NCBI GenBank assembly: GCA_020849935.1
Contig: JADZFJ010000001.1
Span: 1 to 5,670, forward strand
From: Crocinitomix sp.
Lineage (GTDB): Bacteria; Bacteroidota; Bacteroidia; Flavobacteriales_D; Crocinitomicaceae
Direction: 5' to 3'
DNA length: 5,670 nt
Made by a program: the position numbers and the translations under genes. Below the pieces are notes generated by a model. The model was not told where the DNA came from. It was given only the letters and a program-made list of their open reading frames with translations, and did no database searches. Positions 1-5,670 of this stretch are shown one piece after another (within the stretch, counting starts at the first letter, position 1; the number at the start of each line of letters is the position of its first letter).

Positions 1-39
1 ATTGAAAAAATTATGATAAGTATTTTTATAATTATTATT

Positions 40-657
40 TTAATTTAAGTTTTTAATAATTTTTAAATTGGTGATTGAATTTATTTTGTTAATTTCAACC
101 AAACCATCAATAATATTCCTTTGTTCTTCAACGTCGGGGTAAACAAGGGGTATTGAATTTATTTTTTTCTGATTAACTATAGGTAATGTAGTTTGAAATA
201 AATCAACATAGAAAAAATGTCTATTTGCCAATAGATAGAAATAGGCATAGTCAACATCAATTTTCTTATTCAGTCTAATTCCTGTTATTTGTTGATTTGA
301 AGAAGCTTTCACTTTTAAAATGCTTATTCGCCCGACATCTCCAATCGCATTTATTAAAATCGTGTCCGGTTCATAAACTGTAGCTTGGTTGTTTTCGTAT
401 GCAAACTTTGATAATTTATCTTTTGCTTCGAATAAGTATTTTTCCGACCCAATTTCATCAGGCTTAAACCAGTCAAAATACTCATCCTCATAAAATTTTT
501 TATTTTGCTTAGAAGGTGTTTTACCCGTTTTAATTTCAATTATTTCATCACCTAAGGTTGAATTTGTTGAATTTGCTTTTACACAGCTAAAAATATATCT
601 CGCAATATTTATAGAAGGACTTTTCTCCAATTGTCTATATTTTTCTGCTGTCGTCAT
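40..657 (-). CDS. hsdS: Type I specificity subunit (HsdS), short single-TRD form
   Basis: This is the DNA-recognition subunit that directs HsdM and HsdR to the target. Seen in the 205-aa product: one target-recognition domain of the Methylase_S type, with TLGD (34-37), TGKTPSK (44-50), the W63-P66-I69 segment, SNQQITGI (120-127), NQKKINSIPLVYP (162-174) and EEQRNII (177-183). A short, presumably helical tail follows and ends at TAA (42-40). Typical HsdS proteins run about 400-600 aa with two such domains, so this is a half-subunit. It may act as a dimer, as known for engineered or natural half-HsdS proteins, or be a truncated remnant. The 39 bases beyond the stop are too few to show whether a second half follows. 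The ATG at 657 overlaps the hsdM stop by four bases. The gene is visibly more AT-rich than hsdM, as often seen for exchanged specificity genes. Confidence 0.85.
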   Translation of the reverse strand: MTTAEKYRQLEKSPSINIARYIFSCVKANSTNSTLGDEIIEIKTGKTPSKQNKKFYEDEYFDWFKPDEIGSEKYLFEAKDKLSKFAYENNQATVYEPDTILINAIGDVGRISILKVKASSNQQITGIRLNKKIDVDYAYFYLLANRHFFYVDLFQTTLPIVNQKKINSIPLVYPDVEEQRNIIDGLVEINKINSITNLKIIKNLN

Positions 658-2090
658 TTCACCGCCTGTTTAAGTTGGTTCAACAAGGTGTGGCTTTTCT
701 CAAACGAAGCGTTTAACATTTCCATTAGTTCGGCACTGTTATATTCTTTTTCTTCTTCGGGTTTGGTGGGGTTTTTAATATCCAAATCGTACCCACGTTG
801 AATAATAGTTTTAATATTCACTTTCCAGGCTACCTCGCTTTCGGTGCGTTTGTTCCACCATTTGGTAATAGGGTCAAACTCTTTGGCTTGGATCGGTCTA
901 GTTTTATTGTACGCCTTATAACCTTCAGGCATTCGGTGTTCGTAATACCAAATGTCTTTGGTGGGTTTGCCTTTGTCAAAAAACAATAAATTTGTAGCCA
1001 CCGTTGCATACGGCTGAAACACCGAGTTGGGCAAACGAATAATGGTGTGCAGGTTGCAATCTTCCACCAATTTTTGGCGGATCCGTTGTTTAACCCCATC
1101 GCCAGTTAAACTACCATCTGGTAAAACAATCCCTGCCCGTCCATTTTGTTTCAGTAAATGAATCATTAAAATTAAAAACAAGTCGGCACTTTCTTTGGTT
1201 CGGTAAGTTTGCGGAAAATTGCTTTCGTTTCCATTGGCCACAATCCCACCAAAAGGAGGGTTTGCCAGAATTACATTTACGCGGTGCTTTTCGGTAAAAT
1301 TGCTTAGGGGTTGGTCCAAGGCATCCCCAAATTTAATGTTGGGGATTTCAATATCGTGTAAAATAAGGTTCGTCGTCGCCAATAAATAAGGCAAAGGTTT
1401 ATATTCCCACCCGGCAATGTTTTCTTCAATGCTTTTGCGGTCATTCACATTTTTGGCTTGTTTTTTTAAATGTTCAATGGCACAGGTCAAATAACCACCC
1501 GTTCCACACGCAGGGTCAAGCACTTTTTCGCCCAATTGAGGGTTAATGGTTTCGGTAATAAATTGAGTAATGGCTCGTGGGGTATAAAATTCTCCACTTT
1601 TGCCTGCACTTTGTAATTCCTTTAAAATGGTTTCGTACAATTCGCCAAAAGCATGGCGGTCTTTGGCAATGTTAAAATCAATTTCATTCAGCTTGTTCAA
1701 CACTTTCCGAATGTTGATTCCGCTTTTCATATAATTATTATTGCCTTCAAAAACCTCACGAACAATCACAGCACGCTGGTTACCAGTGCTTAAATCTAAA
1801 TTTCGTAGCGCAGGAAATAATTGTCTGTCCACAAACTCCAACAATTCATCCCCCGTCATCCCTTCATCATCCCCCGCCCAATTACCTTTTTCTTTTACCC
1901 AATGAAAATGATCCGGAATAGGCGATGTGTAAGAATCGTCTAATAATTCTAATTCTTTGTCTTTATCGGAAAATATTTTCAAAAAAAGCATCCAACCCAA
2001 TTGCTCAATGCGCTGCGCATCGCCATTAAGGCCTGTGTCTTGCCACATGATGTTTTGTATGCTTTTTATAATTCCTGAAATGTTGCTCAT
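654..2090 (-). CDS. hsdM: Type I DNA methyltransferase M subunit (HsdM), N6-adenine
   Basis: This subunit transfers a methyl group from S-adenosylmethionine to adenine N6 at the site chosen by HsdS, and is also required for restriction. Seen in the 478-aa product: a helical HsdM_N-type region (about residues 5-130), then an N6_Mtase domain with GEFYTPR (166-172), the SAM-binding motif DPACGTGG (192-199) and the catalytic NPPFGG (277-282). All are intact and the length is normal, close to the 490-aa EcoAI class. I chose ATG at 2090 (MSNISGIIKSIQNIMWQDTGLNG). The frame stays open to a TTG at 2132, but those 14 extra codons lie over a REP-like hairpin and its flank and look accidental. The leader is A-rich without a Shine-Dalgarno sequence. 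The TGA stop overlaps the hsdS ATG (ATGA), which suggests translational coupling. The upstream RAYT module separates it from hsdR; I found no convincing promoter of its own. Confidence 0.95.
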   Translation of the reverse strand: MSNISGIIKSIQNIMWQDTGLNGDAQRIEQLGWMLFLKIFSDKDKELELLDDSYTSPIPDHFHWVKEKGNWAGDDEGMTGDELLEFVDRQLFPALRNLDLSTGNQRAVIVREVFEGNNNYMKSGINIRKVLNKLNEIDFNIAKDRHAFGELYETILKELQSAGKSGEFYTPRAITQFITETINPQLGEKVLDPACGTGGYLTCAIEHLKKQAKNVNDRKSIEENIAGWEYKPLPYLLATTNLILHDIEIPNIKFGDALDQPLSNFTEKHRVNVILANPPFGGIVANGNESNFPQTYRTKESADLFLILMIHLLKQNGRAGIVLPDGSLTGDGVKQRIRQKLVEDCNLHTIIRLPNSVFQPYATVATNLLFFDKGKPTKDIWYYEHRMPEGYKAYNKTRPIQAKEFDPITKWWNKRTESEVAWKVNIKTIIQRGYDLDIKNPTKPEEEKEYNSAELMEMLNASFEKSHTLLNQLKQAVK

Positions 2091-2105
2091 TTTTATTTTT
2101 TTATT

Positions 2106-2251
2106 TTGGAATGGGTTCATCCCACATTCCAATTTATTTTTTCATTTTTTCCCCAATTTAAAAGGAATGGGCCGAAGCCGCATTCCTATTGATTGGTTTT
2201 TCATTTTTTCCCCACTTCAATTGGCATGGGCTTCAGCCCATGCCAATTGAA
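2106..2251. repeat. Second REP-like hairpin array, hsdM side
   Basis: Three hairpins lie at 2106-2132, 2163-2187 and 2216-2251. The middle one has the same arms as the hsdR-side array (GGAATG-GGC, loop CGAA, GCC, extra G, CATTCC). The first has a changed core (GGG-TTCAT-CCC) with outer arms TTGGAATG and CATTCCAA. The third is the 36-nt palindrome. The linkers after the first and second hairpins share an 18-base core, TTTTTCATTTTTTCCCCA, near 2138-2155 and 2197-2214, so these are also tandem units, with 56- and 59-base spacing. The linker differs from that of the hsdR-side array, so the two arrays expanded separately. The first hairpin ends 18 bases upstream of the hsdM ATG and would sit in the 5' leader of the hsdM message. 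Confidence 0.85.
2216..2251. repeat. 36-nt near-perfect palindrome (17-bp stem)
   Basis: Bases 2216-2232 and 2235-2251 are exact inverted complements separated by only TC, giving a 17-bp stem without mismatch (in practice 16 bp around a TTCA loop). The inner core ATGGGC-TTCA-GCCCAT has the shape of the other REP-like hairpins but lacks their unpaired base, and the outer arms carry GGCATG instead of GGAATG. It lies between the RAYT gene and the two imperfect hairpins next to hsdM. No T run follows on either strand, so an intrinsic terminator is unlikely. Confidence 0.93.
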
Positions 2252-2265
2252 TGACCTCCAAAAGC

Positions 2266-2275
2266 GGCTTTAGCC
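2266..2275. repeat. Small hairpin downstream of the RAYT stop
   Basis: GGCTTTAGCC lies six bases past the RAYT stop codon and is the exact reverse complement of GGCTAAAGCC at 2735-2744. The two 10-mers bracket the gene almost symmetrically. They share the GGC-N4-GCC core of the larger REP-like hairpins in this window, so they may be minimal or decayed copies of the same family, or the ends of the transposase unit. Confidence 0.5.
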
Positions 2276-2281
2276 AAAATA

Positions 2282-2719
2282 TTAATCTTCAAATTTTGTA
2301 AAACCATATAAGATAATAAACTCTTCATATTCTTCTTGAAATGACTTTTTACCATGATGTGCCTCTTGATTTTTAATATATTCCCTCACATTACTCAAAG
2401 CCGACTCGGATACAGAGACCGCATAATATTCACTTTGCCATTCAAATTTTTCAACTGTCAATCCATGCTTGTTTATCCAATAAGACGATTCACCTTTTAT
2501 TAATTGCATTACTTTTTGAATGGTTTGATCAACACCTAATGAAACTAAACAATGACAATGATCTGAATATCCATTAACAAAATCGATAAAAATACCTTTT
2601 TCATTGGCGTTTTCTCGGATATGATTCCAAACTTTTAAGCGCAATTCCCTTGAATTTAAATAAGGATAGCGATTTTTTGTACTCCAAACAAAATGTATGT
2701 AAACTTTAATAAAAGGCAT
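2282..2719 (-). CDS. REP-associated tyrosine transposase (RAYT), IS200-like Y1 transposase
   Basis: This is a single-strand DNA transposase of the Y1_Tnp (HUH) superfamily, in the class found next to REP hairpins. Members cut and rejoin single-stranded DNA at hairpins through a tyrosine, with metal bound by two histidines. Seen in the 145-aa product: the N-terminal strand IHFVWSTKNR (8-17), the HUH-type pair H54-C-H56 in DHCHCLVSL, a WQSEYYAVSVS segment (94-104), and Y114 in VREYIKNQEAHH as the likely nucleophile. The length is normal and no frame damage is visible, so it may be active. I chose the ATG at 2719. The frame is open to a TTG at 2746, but those nine extra codons run through the GGCTAAAGCC hairpin and the family normally begins at MPFIKVYIHFVWSTKNR. 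No Shine-Dalgarno sequence is visible. It interrupts the hsd operon in the same orientation and is bordered by hairpin arrays, presumably its substrates. It has no evident role in restriction. Confidence 0.92.
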   Translation of the reverse strand: MPFIKVYIHFVWSTKNRYPYLNSRELRLKVWNHIRENANEKGIFIDFVNGYSDHCHCLVSLGVDQTIQKVMQLIKGESSYWINKHGLTVEKFEWQSEYYAVSVSESALSNVREYIKNQEAHHGKKSFQEEYEEFIILYGFTKFED

Positions 2720-2734
2720 TATTATACTTTTTTC

Positions 2735-2744
2735 GGCTAAAGCC
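2735..2744. repeat. Small hairpin upstream of the RAYT start
   Basis: GGCTAAAGCC forms a GGC/GCC stem with a TAAA loop, set in T-rich sequence 15 bp upstream of the preferred RAYT start. It is the inverted counterpart of the 10-mer at 2266-2275 beyond the RAYT stop. Paired subterminal hairpins are typical of IS200/IS605-type elements, so these may be remnants of element ends or single-strand recognition sites. The stem is only three to four base pairs, so the functional role is inferred. Confidence 0.5.
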
Positions 2745-2764
2745 AATTTTTTTAATTTTATTCA

Positions 2765-2960
2765 GGGAATGGGCTGAAGCCGCATTCCTATTAATTTATC
2801 CTATTTTTAATCTGGGAATGGGCCGAAGCCGCGTTCCTGTTGATTTATCCTATTTTTATTTTGGGAATGGGCCAAAGCCGCGTTCCTGTTGATTTATTCT
2901 ATTTTTATTCTGGGAATGAGCCGAAGCCGCATTCCTGTTGATTTATCCTATTTTTTTATA
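2765..2960. repeat. Tandem array of four 49-bp REP-like hairpin units
   Basis: Four units begin with GGGAATG at 2765, 2814, 2863 and 2912, an exact 49-bp period. Each unit has a hairpin of about 23 bases: arm GGAATG-GGC, a 4-base loop (TGAA, CGAA, CAAA, CGAA), arm GCC, one unpaired G, then CATTCC or CGTTCC. An AT-rich spacer of about 25 bases follows, with the conserved core ATTTATCCTATTTTT (one substitution in the third unit). The fourth unit's spacer runs into hsdR: its TTATCCTATTTTT (2943-2955) is the reverse complement of the hsdR stop and preceding codons. The array fills the hsdR-RAYT gap. On the operon mRNA the second and fourth units give a GGC-UUCG-GCC or GGC-UUCG-GCU stem-loop. None is followed by a U run, so they do not look like intrinsic terminators. 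The association with a RAYT gene supports calling them REP-like. Confidence 0.93.
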
Positions 2961-5420
2961 CAATTCAATTTCCAATTCTTTCACCGCTTGCAAATAATCG
3001 GCTTTGTTGCCAAACTCACTGATGATTTCAAGAGGTGAACCAAATTCATCAAACGGATTTACCCTTAACACTTCGATACTTTCAATATTTGTGATTCCTT
3101 CATCGGCATATTTATCCAAGAGGGCTTCTAAAACTTTTTTGGCTTGATCGCCATACTTGGTAAAATAGTTGCGCTTTTTTACATTATTGGCTCTTTCTTT
3201 ACGCGTTAAAGGAGGTTGGTCAAAAGCAACAAGACAAATCAAATCAAATAAATCAACCGATCTGTCAACGGCATCATACAAGGCCTCCACCATTACACCC
3301 TGCTCTTGCAATTCTGCGATAATGGCTTCTTTTCGGTCGGTGCTGTTCCAGGTATTTAAAAAATCATTCAGTGTAGAAAATTTCCCTTTGATGATTTCTT
3401 TGGTATGGTCTTTTAAACTCGTAGTGATTGGTTTCCCATGTTGGTCGAAATACATTTCACGGCTAACCAAAACAGATACATCAACCCCATTTACAAAAAC
3501 CTTTTGTCGTGTTGATTGGTGTTCTCGAAGCATCAAATTTCCGCCTAAAGGTGAACCATCTGGATAACGAATGGTTGCTTTTTCAAAAACAATTTCCTCG
3601 CCTGTCACTTCGTCCAAAACAGTTACAGTGTTTTCTTCTTCTTCCAGCACTACCAGCGATAAATCTTCGTCTTGCGAAACAGGTTTTACCCGAATTGGGT
3701 CTCCATCAAAATCTTTGTCGGCAAACAAATCCGTAGCATTTCTAAAATCAAGAATGGTGAAATAAAGTTTCCCATATTCTTCATTAATCCGGGTGCCTCT
3801 TCCAATGATTTGTTTAAACTTGGTCATTGAATTGATATTGGCATCTAACACAATTACCTTACACGTTTGTGCATCAACACCAGTTGTCATTAATTCAGAG
3901 GTTGTTGCAATTACATGATATTTTTCTTCGGGATTAATGAAATTATCCAATTCACGTTTGCCTTCATCATTGTCGCCTGTAATTTGCATGACGTATTTGT
4001 AATTCTCAGCAACTAAATCAGCGTTTTGGTTGGCCAAGGCAGATCGCATACGCTCTGCGTGATCAATGTCCACACAAAAAACAATTGTTTTTGCAAAACG
4101 ATCATAACCTTTTAAAAATTCGGTCAGTTTTTGAGCAACAACCTCGGTTCTTTCTTCAATCACTAAATTACGGTCAAAATCTTTTCGGTTGTAGATTCTA
4201 TCTTCGATCAGGTTACCAACTTTATCCGTTTTACCTTGATCAGGGCGCCAACCTTCTGCATCCACATTCAAACCAATTCTAACAACACGGTAAGGTGCAA
4301 GAAAACCGTCATCTATTCCTTGTTTCAGTGAATAGGTATAAACAGGATCACCAAAATATTCGGTATTGCTTGTTTCTCTAGTTTCTTTTGGCGTAGCTGT
4401 TAAACCAATATGTGTTGCATTTTTGAAATAAGATAAAATCTCTCTCCAACTGCTATCTTCTTTTGCGCTTCCTCTATGACACTCGTCAATCACAATTAAA
4501 TCAAAAAAGTCAGGCGAAAAATCTTTATAAGCATCTTCAATTCCGGGTTCGTTGTTTGTTAAGCCTTGATACAAACCCAGAAATACTTCATATGCTTTAT
4601 CTTCAGTATCAATACCTCTCTTTTTATTTGAAATTAATTCATCTTTTCCATCTCTGGTGGCAACGACTTTCTTTTTAATGATGGTCATTTTATCCTTAAA
4701 ATGCTTGAAATCACCTTTGCGAGTTTGGTCAATTAGGGCAGTCCGATCCGCGAGAAAAAGTATTCTTTTTTTACTTCTTGATTTCCATAATCGATAAATA
4801 ATTTGAAAAGCAGTATACGTTTTTCCGGTACCGGTTGCCATCACCAAAATAATACGGTTTTGTCCGTTAGCAATAGCTTCGACAGTTCTGTTTACGGCAA
4901 TTTGTTGGTAATATCTGGGTTTGCGGTTTGATCCGTCAAAAAAATACTCTTGTGCAGCGATCTTTTCAGCCATTGGCGTTGAGATGCCTTTGTATTTTTT
5001 GTATTTCTCCCAAAGTTGCTCAGGAGATGGGAAGTCGTCTATGCCAAGTTCGGTTTCAATATTTCCGTCAGTGGCAGTTCGGTCGTGAAATAAAAATCCG
5101 TCGCCGTTACTACTAAAAACACATGGAATATCTAGGATTCGCGCATAGTCCAAAGCTTGTTGAATTCCAGAGCGCACGGAGTGTTTATTGTCTTTCGCTT
5201 CAATAATAGCGATAGGTATGTTCGGTTTGTAATACAAAATATAGTCCGCTCGCTTTTTATTTCCTCTTGAGGTTAATTTACCCCTAACATATATTTTTCC
5301 GTCAGTGAACGAAACTTCTTCTAATAATTGCGTCAGCCGATTCCAACCCGATTTTTCAACAGCAGGAGTTATAAACTTGGTACATATATCACGCTCAGAA
5401 AGTGTCTTTTTATCTATCAT
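2943..5420 (-). CDS. hsdR: Type I restriction enzyme R subunit (HsdR), EcoEI/EcoAI-like
   Basis: This is the ATP-dependent translocase and endonuclease subunit of a Type I restriction enzyme; with HsdM and HsdS it pumps unmethylated DNA and cuts it away from the recognition site. Seen in the 825-aa product: an N-terminal PD-(D/E)XK nuclease with D59 and the pair E74/K76 in IEAKD; a superfamily 2 motor with Walker A ATGTGKT (195-201), DECH (312-315), TATP (341-344) and QIIGRGTR (537-544); and a roughly 250-residue C-terminal part of the EcoEI_R_C type. All key residues are present and the length matches the 810-aa class of EcoAI/EcoEI. The start is ATG at 5420; the bases before it (GAATTTGAAAGA on the coding strand) contain no clear Shine-Dalgarno sequence. 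It is the first gene of the operon. The last codons (K-K-I-G-stop) lie inside the last unit of the neighbouring 49-bp repeat array, so the native C-terminus may differ by a few residues. Confidence 0.96.
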   Translation of the reverse strand: MIDKKTLSERDICTKFITPAVEKSGWNRLTQLLEEVSFTDGKIYVRGKLTSRGNKKRADYILYYKPNIPIAIIEAKDNKHSVRSGIQQALDYARILDIPCVFSSNGDGFLFHDRTATDGNIETELGIDDFPSPEQLWEKYKKYKGISTPMAEKIAAQEYFFDGSNRKPRYYQQIAVNRTVEAIANGQNRIILVMATGTGKTYTAFQIIYRLWKSRSKKRILFLADRTALIDQTRKGDFKHFKDKMTIIKKKVVATRDGKDELISNKKRGIDTEDKAYEVFLGLYQGLTNNEPGIEDAYKDFSPDFFDLIVIDECHRGSAKEDSSWREILSYFKNATHIGLTATPKETRETSNTEYFGDPVYTYSLKQGIDDGFLAPYRVVRIGLNVDAEGWRPDQGKTDKVGNLIEDRIYNRKDFDRNLVIEERTEVVAQKLTEFLKGYDRFAKTIVFCVDIDHAERMRSALANQNADLVAENYKYVMQITGDNDEGKRELDNFINPEEKYHVIATTSELMTTGVDAQTCKVIVLDANINSMTKFKQIIGRGTRINEEYGKLYFTILDFRNATDLFADKDFDGDPIRVKPVSQDEDLSLVVLEEEENTVTVLDEVTGEEIVFEKATIRYPDGSPLGGNLMLREHQSTRQKVFVNGVDVSVLVSREMYFDQHGKPITTSLKDHTKEIIKGKFSTLNDFLNTWNSTDRKEAIIAELQEQGVMVEALYDAVDRSVDLFDLICLVAFDQPPLTRKERANNVKKRNYFTKYGDQAKKVLEALLDKYADEGITNIESIEVLRVNPFDEFGSPLEIISEFGNKADYLQAVKELEIELYKKIG

Positions 5421-5670
5421 TCTTTCAAATTCACTTATGCAAAATACGATTTAATGTCGAGACCTTGGCTAATTTTTTTTATCAATACGTAAAGATAACA
5501 ATCTTATTTTTTGAACGGGTATTTTCATGGATGGAATAATATGGGTAAGTGAGTGAGTTAAAATTGTCAGCTCGTATTTGTCAAAATTAGTTTTATAGAG
5601 ATTATTTCAGATTTACAGCTAAAAATCCTTGACAAGATACCTCATAAAATTTTACCAAAAAACAGTATAA
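5421..5670. other. Intergenic region upstream of hsdR, presumed operon leader
   Basis: No gene is supported here on either strand. Reading toward hsdR, TATTTTG (5446-5440) is one T short of the Bacteroidota -7 element TAnnTTTG, and no TTG partner sits at the usual 19-21-base distance, so no promoter is called. The hsdR leader directly before the ATG is AT-rich without a Shine-Dalgarno sequence. Confidence 0.4.

Larger units (their letters stand above)
2106..2960. mobile_element. RAYT-REP module inserted in the hsd operon
   Basis: The transposase gene together with its two hairpin arrays forms a continuous block filling the space between hsdR and hsdM. These genes are directly adjacent or overlapping in many hsd operons. 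No target-site duplication is evident, and IS200-like enzymes are not expected to make one. The outer limits given are simply those of the repeats; the true insertion boundaries cannot be read from one sequence. Confidence 0.55.

Noticed and set aside
798..2250. Plus-strand and alternative-frame open frames over hsdM (798-989, 830-1099, 1957-2250)
   Set aside because: They are antisense or out-of-frame shadows of a well-supported methyltransferase gene and show no recognisable domain.
2765..2960. Regular repeats of about 24 bp with 25-bp spacers, resembling a small CRISPR array
   Set aside because: The spacers are nearly identical to each other, the repeats are internally palindromic with substitutions, and there are no cas genes; this is a tandem 49-bp REP array.
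2765..2960. Intrinsic terminator after hsdR
   Set aside because: The hairpins are followed by A-rich rather than U-rich sequence on the coding strand, so they lack the terminator U tract.
3169..5116. Several plus-strand open frames of 62-132 codons over hsdR
   Set aside because: They are shadows of hsdR, with serine/leucine/phenylalanine-rich composition typical of antisense translation.
5628..5648. TTGACA followed by TAAAAT on the plus strand, like a sigma-70 promoter
   Set aside because: The spacing is about 10 bases instead of 17, and no gene follows within the window.
5602..5670. Minus-strand frame open from the window edge for 22 codons to a TAA, possibly the tail of an upstream gene
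   Set aside because: It is too short and has no recognisable sequence; chance is a sufficient explanation.

Overview
The window carries a Type I restriction-modification operon, all on the minus strand, in the order hsdR (5420-2943), hsdM (2090-654), hsdS (657-40). Between hsdR and hsdM sits an IS200-like, REP-associated tyrosine transposase gene (RAYT, 2719-2282), flanked on both sides by short hairpin repeats. The RAYT family, the AT-rich gene starts without Shine-Dalgarno sequences and the overall AT content point to a member of the Bacteroidota (Flavobacteriia/Sphingobacteriia-like). This is an inference from family resemblance and start context, not a species call.

Region by region, from the right edge (upstream for the operon): 5421-5670 holds no convincing gene and is presumably the operon leader. 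hsdR encodes an 825-aa endonuclease/translocase with an N-terminal PD-(D/E)XK nuclease, a superfamily 2 motor and an EcoEI-type C-terminal region. Immediately after it, 2765-2960 is a tandem array of four units with an exact 49-bp period, each a GC-rich hairpin plus an AT-rich spacer. The spacer repeats the last codons and stop of hsdR. The 145-aa RAYT follows, bracketed by two small GGC-N4-GCC hairpins. A second, different hairpin array (2106-2251) follows, including a near-perfect 36-nt palindrome, and abuts the start of hsdM. hsdM and hsdS overlap by four bases (ATGA). hsdS ends at 40 after only 205 codons, about half or less of a usual two-domain specificity subunit.

In the assembled enzyme HsdS would read the DNA target, HsdM would methylate adenine using S-adenosylmethionine, and HsdR would use ATP to translocate and cut unmodified DNA. 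The protein sizes of HsdR and HsdM and the R-M-S order resemble the EcoAI/EcoEI (Type IB) group. The two points of most interest are the RAYT/REP module lodged inside the operon, with an array that appears to have copied the hsdR 3' end, and the single-TRD HsdS. I see no sign of an entirely new defence system.
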